Below are positions 1 to 7,467 of a stretch of 64,000 bases of DNA, piece after piece; within the stretch, counting starts at the first letter, position 1; the number at the start of each line of letters is the position of its first letter. The DNA comes from JARRPM01 sp963765545 (GTDB lineage: Bacteria > Pseudomonadota > Gammaproteobacteria > Pseudomonadales > Halieaceae), in NCBI GenBank assembly GCA_963765545.1, contig CAVXWW010000004.1:806001-870000 (forward strand), read 5' to 3'. The notes under the pieces are model-generated. The model was not told where the DNA came from and searched no databases. It saw nothing but the letters and a program-made list of their open reading frames with translations. The translations under genes were made by a program, and so were the position numbers.

Positions 1-1043
1 GTCTCGATTGATCCATTCGACTTTATGTAGCCATCGTTGAACGCGTTGAGGCCCATATAGCGGCCCAGCGCGTCACCGACATTCAGCATAAAGCGCAGAT
101 CGTCCCTGCCGAACTGCCACTTGCCGGACAGGCTCAGGGCATAACCCCACTGCTCGTCACTGTCATCCTCTATCGCACCGGCATCGCTGCGGGTCTCGTA
201 GCGCAGCTGCCTGCCCATGGCCGCGGCTGTCCAGTTCAGGTCCCCGAGCTTGCCGTTATAACGGGCAACCAGATCTGGCATATGCTGCCCGTTATCGTAA
301 TAAGTGCTGCCATCGCTGTCATTCAAGCGGGTGGCCGGGTTCTCCACAGCCAGTTGAAGATCGCCAATACTCCATCGAATCTGCGGCTGGCGGATAAAGA
401 TCGTGCCAGCGGGACCGACAAAGTCCAGCACGTTGGGCAGGGCTGACACGTTGAAGAATGTAGACCAGCTCTGCCCTGCCAAAATGGAACTACTCGCGCT
501 GTAATCCCATTTCACAAAGGCGTGTCTAAGGCGAGAACTCCAGGAATTGGAGATCCGCTCATCGCCCTGGTTACTGAGTATAAAGTCCAGTTCGACCCGG
601 CTTGAGAGCAGGCCCGCATCGGTCTTGGTCGCTGTGGTGAAAAAGAAGCGCGAGGTCTTCGCACTGAAGTTGGTGGAGTTATAGGAATCCGAATTTCCAT
701 TGGCCGGCTCAACCGGTACCAGTGACGGCACGTAAAAATCCTCGATCAGGTTGTTGGGCTTGCCATCGCTGTATTCCGAGTGGATTGCGTCGAGCTGGAT
801 ATATCCTCCGTAGGTGAACTTCGTACCCTTGGCCATCGGGCGGGCTTCCTCTATCTCCGCCTGCATCTCGGTCTTGTTGGTGGCAATCTCCTCCTGTTGC
901 GAGGTGACCTGGCTTTTCAGTTCCTGCAACTGGCGCTCCAGTTCCATGATCCGATTCTCCACATCATCCGCCGCGACTGTGCCGCTAAGGCCAAGGCCGG
1001 TAACTGCAAGAAGTGCCGCCGCCAGTGGTGTCTTTTTGTTCAT
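1..1043 (-). CDS. DcaP-like outer-membrane porin, N-terminal 347 codons (C-terminus outside window)
   Basis: The minus-strand frame is open from an ATG at 1043 to the window edge. It begins with a Sec signal peptide (MNKKTPLAAALLAVTGLGLS, then an AxA-type cleavage region). Next is a predicted coiled coil of about 40 residues (ENRIMELERQLQELKSQV...), then alternating beta-strand sequence including YGGYIQLDAIHSEYSDG and RFFFTTATKTDAGLLSSRVE. A short coiled coil ahead of a beta-barrel is the layout of the trimeric DcaP family, which takes up small anionic solutes, often dicarboxylates. An AGGGAG ribosome site precedes the ATG. It is divergent from the crbR-like gene, with an inverted repeat and a terminator-like hairpin between them. 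The family call rests on architecture and remembered sequence style; the substrate is unknown. Confidence 0.75.
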   Translation of the reverse strand, partial: MNKKTPLAAALLAVTGLGLSGTVAADDVENRIMELERQLQELKSQVTSQQEEIATNKTEMQAEIEEARPMAKGTKFTYGGYIQLDAIHSEYSDGKPNNLIEDFYVPSLVPVEPANGNSDSYNSTNFSAKTSRFFFTTATKTDAGLLSSRVELDFILSNQGDERISNSWSSRLRHAFVKWDYSASSSILAGQSWSTFFNVSALPNVLDFVGPAGTIFIRQPQIRWSIGDLQLAVENPATRLNDSDGSTYYDNGQHMPDLVARYNGKLGDLNWTAAAMGRQLRYETRSDAGAIEDDSDEQWGYALSLSGKWQFGRDDLRFMLNVGDALGRYMGLNAFNDGYIKSNGSIE

Positions 1044-1118
1044 AATGCGAGCTCCCTGTATAGGTATTGTTGGTTGAGCGCGCACAGTAATAACCCTAAC
1101 CGGGGGCCGGCCATATTG

Positions 1119-1157
1119 GACTTTGGTCAAAAAAGGCCCCCCGACTCGACCAAAGTC
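1119..1157. promoter_or_regulatory. Perfect 10-nt inverted repeat, candidate operator
   Basis: GACTTTGGTC at 1119-1128 is repeated as its exact reverse complement at 1148-1157, 19 nt between the arms. Each arm is itself nearly palindromic (GAC-N4-GTC), so these may be two regulator half-sites about three helical turns apart. It lies between the divergent porin and the LuxR-type regulator, a natural place for that regulator to bind. A 14-nt palindrome (1167-1180) follows. Binding is inferred only from position and symmetry. Confidence 0.4.
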
Positions 1158-1243
1158 TAATGTGTCGGGCAGGCCTGCCCCTTAGAATGGCCCCTCATTT
1201 GATCAATTTCCCCTTTACGGCCATCCAGGACCGTATTTTGCTG

Positions 1244-1268
1244 CCGGGCCATGTGCCCGGTTTTTTTT
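1244..1268 (+). terminator. Rho-independent terminator-like hairpin upstream of crbR
   Basis: CCGGGC, a 5-nt loop and GCCCGG are followed by eight T residues. This is a textbook intrinsic terminator read on the plus strand. No plus-strand gene ends just before it, so it would end a short transcript arising in the 1044-1240 gap: a leader/attenuator of the downstream regulator or a small RNA. Confidence 0.65.
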
Positions 1269-1322
1269 CTTTACACCAATACGGCCCAGCCGTGACAATA
1301 ATCAAATAACAAAAAGGGATTG

Positions 1323-2009
1323 ATGCCAGTGAATCCAGCAGGGTTTTGTATCCTCATAGCTGACGACCACCCACTTTTTCGCAGCGCGCTGCAACAGGTG
1401 ATAAGCCAGTTATATCCTCATGCTGAATTGCATGAAGCCGCCAATGTCGCCGAGTTGCAGCGGGAGGTGGACCAACTGCAGCGGGAGTTCAGCCTGCTGT
1501 TGCTTGATCTGCATATGCCCGGGGCGCTGGGCTACTCGGCACTCTCCTGGTTTACAGGCCAGTACCCCGGCACTCCTGTCATCATGATTTCCGCCAATTC
1601 CCACCCCGAGACCGTGCGCCGGGCCATAGACCACGGTGCCGCCGGGTTTCTGTCAAAATCCGCCGAAGTGACGGTCATGGCGGACTGCATCAAACAGGTA
1701 ATGGCCGGAGAACGGGGGTTGCATCCGGGACTGGATGCCGCCGGGCATGGGGCCAGCCTGCAGTCCCTGGACGTGGCGGACGCACTGGCCAGCCTCACTC
1801 CCCAGCAGTTTCGGGTTGTTTCAATGCTTTCTGAAGGATTGCTCAACAAGCAGATTGCCTATGAGCTGGATGTGAAAGAAGCCACGATAAAAGCTCACAT
1901 GACGGAAATTTTTCGTAAGCTGGGCGTACATTCCCGCACCCAGGCAGTACTGGCTCTGGGCAGCCTGGCAGTGGAACCACCCCAGGCACTGGTGGAACCG
2001 CCACCCTAG
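1323..2009 (+). CDS. crbR: LuxR/NarL-family response regulator, CrbR-like
   Basis: A 228-residue two-domain regulator. The N-terminal receiver has the acidic pair D14-D15, phospho-acceptor D62 (LLLLDLHMPG) and conserved K112 (GFLSKSAE). A LuxR-type helix-turn-helix spans about 159-210 (LTPQQFRVVSMLSEG...KQIAYELDVKEATIKAHM). In Vibrio and Pseudomonas, regulators of this type pair with the CrbS symporter-kinase and switch on acetyl-CoA synthetase and acetate use; a CrbS-like gene lies 600 bp away. An in-frame TTG at 1320 directly precedes the ATG at 1323. The A-rich GGGA site sits unusually close to either. The partner call is inferred from domains and neighbourhood; acs itself is not in this window. 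Confidence 0.7.
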   Translation: MPVNPAGFCILIADDHPLFRSALQQVISQLYPHAELHEAANVAELQREVDQLQREFSLLLLDLHMPGALGYSALSWFTGQYPGTPVIMISANSHPETVRRAIDHGAAGFLSKSAEVTVMADCIKQVMAGERGLHPGLDAAGHGASLQSLDVADALASLTPQQFRVVSMLSEGLLNKQIAYELDVKEATIKAHMTEIFRKLGVHSRTQAVLALGSLAVEPPQALVEPPP

Positions 2010-2122
2010 TAAAGCGCAATCGCGCGCCATCAGTAGCAGCGCGCGCAGCAAACCGGCTGCCACTGCCGGACCGGGGTGACCCCGGAAGCAGTGATCAGAT
2101 TCCGGGAAGCCCGCCCGGGTTA

Positions 2123-2494
2123 TCAGCCAAACTCAAAAAAGCAGAGCTTGTTACCGTCCGGGTCGCGCACATAGCCGCCGTAGAACATGTCCGGAATACG
2201 CTGGCCGGGTTCTCCCTCGCAAGTGGCGCCCAGTTCCTTGGCCTTTTGATAAAACGCGTCGACGCTTTCCTTGGATCCAGGGTTGATGGCAATCATGTTG
2301 CCATTGCCGGGTGACGGATCCTTCTCGTCATAGGGGATACACACAGCGATCATGGGCTCATTCATAGCCTTGCCGATAAACGCGATGCGGTCCATGCTCA
2401 TTTGCACGGATGCGCCCAGTGGCGCCAGCAGCTCTGAATAGAAGCTCTTGGCCTTTTCCATATCTGTGACACCGATGGTGACGTAGCCAATCAT
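2123..2494 (-). CDS. VOC-family (glyoxalase/bleomycin-resistance fold) protein
   Basis: A 123-residue single-domain protein starting MIGYVTIGVTDMEKAKSFY, the usual first beta-alpha unit of the vicinal-oxygen-chelate fold. It ends in GGYVRDPDGNKLCFFEF, the second metal-binding half with a C-terminal glutamate. The start was set at the ATG at 2494, preceded by AGGAGAG; longer readings overrun the ribosome site. It lies downstream of, and on the same strand as, the symporter-kinase gene, about 125 bp away. VOC proteins of this size include lyases, dioxygenases and binding proteins, so no reaction can be assigned. Confidence 0.8.
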   Translation of the reverse strand: MIGYVTIGVTDMEKAKSFYSELLAPLGASVQMSMDRIAFIGKAMNEPMIAVCIPYDEKDPSPGNGNMIAINPGSKESVDAFYQKAKELGATCEGEPGQRIPDMFYGGYVRDPDGNKLCFFEFG

Positions 2495-2619
2495 ATTAAC
2501 TCTCCTTGCATGGGTTGGTTTTTGAAACGCGCTATACACTAACCGATAAACGGACACCGATACAACGTCCGGTACTCGCTGACCCGGGAGCCCGCGCCCG
2601 GGCAGGCAGCTCGCTCGGA

Positions 2620-5600
2620 TCAAGTCCGGGTCAGCGCCAGCACCAGTGCCCGCAAGCGAGATGGATTGACCGGTTTTGGCAGAAATCGAAAATTCACCGC
2701 CCTGGCGCGATCGCGAATTACGTCGCTGTCATCCGCACTGATAATGATACAGGGAATGTCCCCTACTCCTGCCTGTCGCGCTGCCAGTATCACAGCCAGA
2801 CCAGTATCGTTATCGTTCAGATGATAATCCGCCAGCACGATGTCCGGTGCCAGTGCCAGGCATGCCAGTGCCTGCGCCCGATCTTGCGCGACGCTTACCC
2901 TGGCGCCCATGGTCGCCAGCAGTTGCTCCATGCCATCCAGTATCATCGGATCGTTGTCCACGCAAAGCACGTGCAGGCCCTCCAGGTCCCGGCCCTGGGT
3001 ATCTTCAACAGGGCCCTCTGCCAGCGGTTGCACCTGCCCCCAGGTAACCGTTACTGAAAATAGGGTGCCATGACCCGGTCGAGAGTGCAGCTTGAGTTCG
3101 TGGCCCAGCAATTCCGAATAACGCTGCACGATTGACAGCCCCAAACCAAGCCCCTCGTCGCTCTGCCCGGACTGACGCGACAGCCGTTCGAACTCGTGGA
3201 AGATGCGCTCCTGGTCCTGCTCGGCAATTCCCGGGCCGGTATCCCACACCTGAATCTCGGCGCCATGCGGGCGCCGCCTGAGGCCTAGCAATACCCTCCC
3301 ATCAGCCGTGTACTTGAGCGCATTTGATACCAGATTTTGGAGGATTCGATACAGCAGCGACTGATCCGAATAGAGCCAGGCAGAGCTTGGCATCACCCGC
3401 ATCTCAAGCTTGTTGAGCAATGCCGAGGGCTGAAACTCCTGCGCCAGTGCCTGAAACATCGCTTGTGCGGGAAAATGGCTGCGCCTGGGCATTTGCTTGC
3501 CCGAGTCCAGGCGGGCAATCTCCCGCAGCTCGGCAATCAAACCCTCGGCACGCTTTAGCGACTCTTCAATCTGCCCGATCACTCGCTCGGCGCCCACCGG
3601 AATCCCGGGGCCGAGCTGGGGCTTTAGCGCCGCGGTAAACAGGCGCGCGGCATTGATGGGCTGCAATAGATCGTGGCTGGTCGCAGACATGAACCGGGTC
3701 CTGCTCAGATGGGCATCGCGCAGTCGCGATTCGACCTGGGCACGCAGCCGATTCTCCTGGCGCAGGCGAGCGTTGGTTTCACTAAGGGTCTGGCTGCCCG
3801 AGACCACTTTGGCTTCAAGCTCCATCTTGGCCTCTTCCAGTTGCGTAACGACATCCCTGAAGTCTGTAATGTCGATATAGGTGGTAACAAACCCACCGTG
3901 GGGCAAGGGCGTGCCCCGAATGTCGATGACGGTGCCGTCCGGCAGGTTGCGCTCCAGGCGGTAGGCATTGTCGCCGCGCAACCAGCCAAGGCGCTTGTTG
4001 ATTTCCTCCTGCAGGTTTTCTGCAACACCACCCAGGAAGCCGCGCTCGGCGTTGAATCGGTAGACCCGCTCGATAGGACAACCCACGTACAGAAAGCGCT
4101 CAGGATAGTGGAAGATCTCTTCGTAGCGCTTATTCCAGGCCACCAACCGAAGTTCGCTGTCTACCACCGACACTCCCTGCAGCAGCGTCTCGACGGTGGT
4201 CTGCAACAGTTCCCTGTTGAAGGTATGCAACTTACTGGCATCACTCACCATGCCGGCGAGGTCGCTGTATGCCAACTGCTGGCTGTTTTCAAGTTGTTCC
4301 ATGGCCTGGTGCGCAGACGTAGCTCCGATTATCCGCGCCAGTACCGCCTCAACCCGGTTCACCACAAAGCCCGGCGCCCGGTCTCCCGGCAACAGGCGCT
4401 GCTGGTACTTCTGCTCGAACTGCAACCACATCTGCCGCAGCTCACCGGGCTCCATAAATGGCGGCAACAGTGCCTGTAGCTGACTGACCCGGATAAGGCT
4501 CAACTGGTAATCACTGTCGTTTGTCCCCGGCGGGCTGGCTGAACCCTCGGTAAACAGGCGCGCCTGCCGAATGTCTGCCTGTGAGGGCCGCAACAGTAGG
4601 GAAAGTCCTGCCAGGGCAAGTATATTCAGACCCAGGCTCCAGAACGTGGCATACGCCAGGCGGTGTTCACTAAACACACCGAACAGGTTGATCGGGGACA
4701 GCCAGCCGATACCCAACGGCCCATCGAGGAACAGTGCGTTGCCAGCGGGCAGAACAGCGGGTAGCACGGCACAGTAAAACCAGATAAACAGGCCGCTTAG
4801 CAGACCGGCGATAACCCCGACACCGTGTGCCCTGCGCCAGTAAAGGCCCGCCAGCAACGCCGGTGCCAGCTGGGCCGCCGCCAGGAAGGAGATGAAGCCA
4901 ATCTGGGCCAACCAGGGTATACCCATAATCTGCCGGGTAACCAGCCAGGAGGCTAACAGTATTCCGGCAATGGTAAATTGCCGGATACGGCGCAGGCTGT
5001 CACCCAATTTGAGTACCGCAGAGGGCGAATCGGCGTTAAGGCGCATAACAATAGGCGCCACGACCTCATTGGTAATCATAATCGCAAGGCTCATCGTTGC
5101 CACGATCACCATACCGGTTGCCGCGGAAATACCCCCGATAAATGCCGCCACAGTCACCCACTTTGACTCCAGCGCTATTGGCAGCAGTTGCACATAAACA
5201 TCGGGGCTACCGGCGCCGGAAAGTAAATGGGCCCCGGCAATACTGATGGGCACGACCAGCACCATGAACAGGCCCAGGTAAGCGGGAAAAATCCAGCGGG
5301 CCATGCCGGTTTCGGTATCCTCCCGGGCCTCCACGACCATGGCGTGGAACTGCCGCGGCAGACAGAGGATCGCCAGCGCGCTGATCAGCGTACGGGCAAA
5401 AAAATCGGCTGACAGTGCGAACTCTCCCAGTGCCTCACTGCCATGCTCTGCGAGTTCGGCTACGGGCAGCGTGTAGAGGTAGGACAATGCAGTGATAGCG
5501 ACGACCAGGAAAGCAATGAGCTTTACCAGAGACTCGACCGCCACTGCGGTCATCATGCCCTGGTGGCGTTCCCTCCCGTCGAGCCTGCGGGTACCAAACA

Positions 5601-6189
5601 GGATGGTGAATACCGCGAGGATAATGGCGACCAATAGAGCCGTATCACCACCGATTGCCTCCACCTCCTGGGCCGTGCCACCCACGACTGTCCAGGCCTG
5701 CGCCAATGCCTTGAACTGGAGGGCGATATAGGGCAGAACCGCGGCGGTCGCAACCAGGGTAACCAGAACAGCCAGGGACTGGCGCTTGCCGTAGCGGGCA
5801 CCTATGTAGTCAGCAATAGAGGTGACACGATGGCGCTCACCCACAGCGAGCATGCGCCGAATCAGCGGCCAGCCGAATACGAACAGCAATATGGGCCCCA
5901 GATAGATCGGGGCGTGACTCCAGGCCGATGCTGTGGCGCTTCCAACCGCCCCATAAAAGGTCCAGGAGCTGCAGTAAACGCCCAATGAAAGTGCGTAGAC
6001 CAGGCCTCGCACCCTTGCTGCGCGGAACTTGAGACCGAAGATTTTGACCTGCTGCCCCGGGCTGGCGACTTCACCTGCGGACTGCAGCGACAGGCGATCC
6101 GCATACCAGGCCACCGCGAACAGAATGCAGATATACAGCAGTGCGAGGCTCAGCAAATTGGAGGGTGAAACCATGGAATTGAAAGGCAT
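2620..6189 (-). CDS. crbS: CrbS-like hybrid: SSS-family symporter domain fused to PAS histidine kinase and receiver
   Basis: A 1189-residue membrane protein. The first ~550 residues resemble sodium/solute symporters (SSS/SLC5) with about 13 hydrophobic segments. A linker and a PAS region follow (about 670-790; RNLPDGTVIDIRGTPLPHGG). The kinase core has its phospho-accepting histidine near H839 (ATSHDLLQPINAAR) and an ATPase domain (NLVSNALKYT, DTGPGIA, GLGLGLSIV). A C-terminal receiver carries D1121 (LADYHLND). This is the architecture of CrbS, which senses acetate-related signals and drives CrbR. ATG codons at 6189 and 6174 both lack a clear ribosome site, so the start is uncertain by five residues. 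It is divergent from the DUF481 gene. Whether the transporter part moves solute or only senses is not visible. Confidence 0.82.
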   Translation of the reverse strand: MPFNSMVSPSNLLSLALLYICILFAVAWYADRLSLQSAGEVASPGQQVKIFGLKFRAARVRGLVYALSLGVYCSSWTFYGAVGSATASAWSHAPIYLGPILLFVFGWPLIRRMLAVGERHRVTSIADYIGARYGKRQSLAVLVTLVATAAVLPYIALQFKALAQAWTVVGGTAQEVEAIGGDTALLVAIILAVFTILFGTRRLDGRERHQGMMTAVAVESLVKLIAFLVVAITALSYLYTLPVAELAEHGSEALGEFALSADFFARTLISALAILCLPRQFHAMVVEAREDTETGMARWIFPAYLGLFMVLVVPISIAGAHLLSGAGSPDVYVQLLPIALESKWVTVAAFIGGISAATGMVIVATMSLAIMITNEVVAPIVMRLNADSPSAVLKLGDSLRRIRQFTIAGILLASWLVTRQIMGIPWLAQIGFISFLAAAQLAPALLAGLYWRRAHGVGVIAGLLSGLFIWFYCAVLPAVLPAGNALFLDGPLGIGWLSPINLFGVFSEHRLAYATFWSLGLNILALAGLSLLLRPSQADIRQARLFTEGSASPPGTNDSDYQLSLIRVSQLQALLPPFMEPGELRQMWLQFEQKYQQRLLPGDRAPGFVVNRVEAVLARIIGATSAHQAMEQLENSQQLAYSDLAGMVSDASKLHTFNRELLQTTVETLLQGVSVVDSELRLVAWNKRYEEIFHYPERFLYVGCPIERVYRFNAERGFLGGVAENLQEEINKRLGWLRGDNAYRLERNLPDGTVIDIRGTPLPHGGFVTTYIDITDFRDVVTQLEEAKMELEAKVVSGSQTLSETNARLRQENRLRAQVESRLRDAHLSRTRFMSATSHDLLQPINAARLFTAALKPQLGPGIPVGAERVIGQIEESLKRAEGLIAELREIARLDSGKQMPRRSHFPAQAMFQALAQEFQPSALLNKLEMRVMPSSAWLYSDQSLLYRILQNLVSNALKYTADGRVLLGLRRRPHGAEIQVWDTGPGIAEQDQERIFHEFERLSRQSGQSDEGLGLGLSIVQRYSELLGHELKLHSRPGHGTLFSVTVTWGQVQPLAEGPVEDTQGRDLEGLHVLCVDNDPMILDGMEQLLATMGARVSVAQDRAQALACLALAPDIVLADYHLNDNDTGLAVILAARQAGVGDIPCIIISADDSDVIRDRARAVNFRFLPKPVNPSRLRALVLALTRT

Positions 6190-6328
6190 TGGCCAACGGG
6201 GTCAGGCAGCATACCACGGGAAAGCCGGGGGAGAGAATTCGAGGCTACGGGACGGGCATGCCGCGCCCAAATCCTTTATTATCCGCGCAAGCAACCGGCA
6301 GCATACAGCATATCGGACGGAGCCTGAC

Positions 6329-7354
6329 GTGACCCTGAAGCGAATAATACCTCTTCTGCTAATTCCCCTATGCGTTGTAAGCCTTGACGCATTAGCCCAC
6401 AGCAAGACAGATGTAGTGACTCTGTTCAACGGTGATCGCATCACCGGAGAAATCAAACAGCTGGACGGAGGAATCCTGCAGCTGGGCACCGATTCCATGG
6501 GCACCATCAGTATCGAGTGGCAGGAGATTGCCAATATCCAGAGCGACTTTTACTACGAATTCCAGCTCAGCAGCGGGGCACGCCTGTTCGGCTCGGTAGA
6601 GGAATCGACCCGACCTGGCCAACTTGTCGTGGCCGAACTCGGCGAAGAGCAGGACCTGGAATGGCTCGACGTGGTCCGAATTCGTCCAATCGAGAGTAAT
6701 GTTATCGATAGCATTGACGCCTATTTTTCTGCCGGCTACTCCTACACCCGGGCCAACTCGCTAACCCAGACAAGTTTCAGGGGCGATATTAACTATGAAA
6801 CCGAAAAGAGCCTCAACCGGCTGGACGGGCGCACCAACCTGACGGAGTCCGATGATGATTCATCGAGTAGCTCCAAGATAGACGCCAATCGCGCTGTCTG
6901 GACAAGCCGCAGGGGGGTGTTTCGATCCACCTTTGCCAGCTACGAGCAAAATGATGAGCTTGATCTTAATTACCGATTCGGCGCCGGCGCCGGCCTGGGA
7001 CGCTTCCTGATCGACACCTACCAGAATCGTCTTACGGGCGTCGTTGGATTGCAGGTGACAACGGAAGACAACAAAAGTGAAGGTACTGACGAGAATGTTG
7101 AAATGCTACTGTCTTCACGCTATGAGGCCTGGCGTTTCAATACGCCCGAGCTGCACCTGGATATAGCCTTGAACATCTTTCCCAGTATTACCGATACTGG
7201 CCGGTTGAGGAGCAACTCAGACATCACCCTGCGCTGGGAACTTTATGAAGATTTATTTTTCGATCTCTCCGCCTATGGCACCTATGACAATCGCTCTGAA
7301 GGTAATAGCGGGGTGGACTACGGGGTAAGCACCGGCCTGGGCTACGAGTTCTAG
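6329..7354 (+). CDS. DUF481-family outer-membrane beta-barrel protein
   Basis: A 341-residue protein. GTG at 6329 was chosen because GGACGGAG precedes it and a clean signal peptide follows (TLKRIIPLLLIPLCVVSLDALA). The first 120 residues form a soluble beta-rich part (DVVTLFNGDRITGEIKQLDGG...). The rest is barrel-like, with alternating residues and a terminal aromatic (GLGYEF), as expected for outer-membrane insertion. This matches the DUF481/YdiY family, mostly uncharacterised and sometimes linked to salt or osmotic stress. It is divergent from the crbS-like gene across about 140 bp. Confidence 0.75.
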   Translation: MTLKRIIPLLLIPLCVVSLDALAHSKTDVVTLFNGDRITGEIKQLDGGILQLGTDSMGTISIEWQEIANIQSDFYYEFQLSSGARLFGSVEESTRPGQLVVAELGEEQDLEWLDVVRIRPIESNVIDSIDAYFSAGYSYTRANSLTQTSFRGDINYETEKSLNRLDGRTNLTESDDDSSSSSKIDANRAVWTSRRGVFRSTFASYEQNDELDLNYRFGAGAGLGRFLIDTYQNRLTGVVGLQVTTEDNKSEGTDENVEMLLSSRYEAWRFNTPELHLDIALNIFPSITDTGRLRSNSDITLRWELYEDLFFDLSAYGTYDNRSEGNSGVDYGVSTGLGYEF

Positions 7355-7467
7355 TCACAACATCCGGCACAGTCATCACCCGGCGTTAGCCGCATCAAGA
7401 CAGATCAGTTAGTATTGCTCCCTCACGCCCGGCAGTGCACGACCGGGTGACGCAATAAAGAGGCTAC

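Noticed and set aside
780..1160. Plus-strand frame of 126 codons over the porin start
   Set aside because: It is antisense to the signal peptide and coiled coil of the porin, has no ribosome site and no family-like sequence.
3673..4479. 268-codon plus-strand frame inside the crbS-like gene
   Set aside because: Antisense shadow of a clear kinase-fusion gene whose domains are continuous on the other strand.
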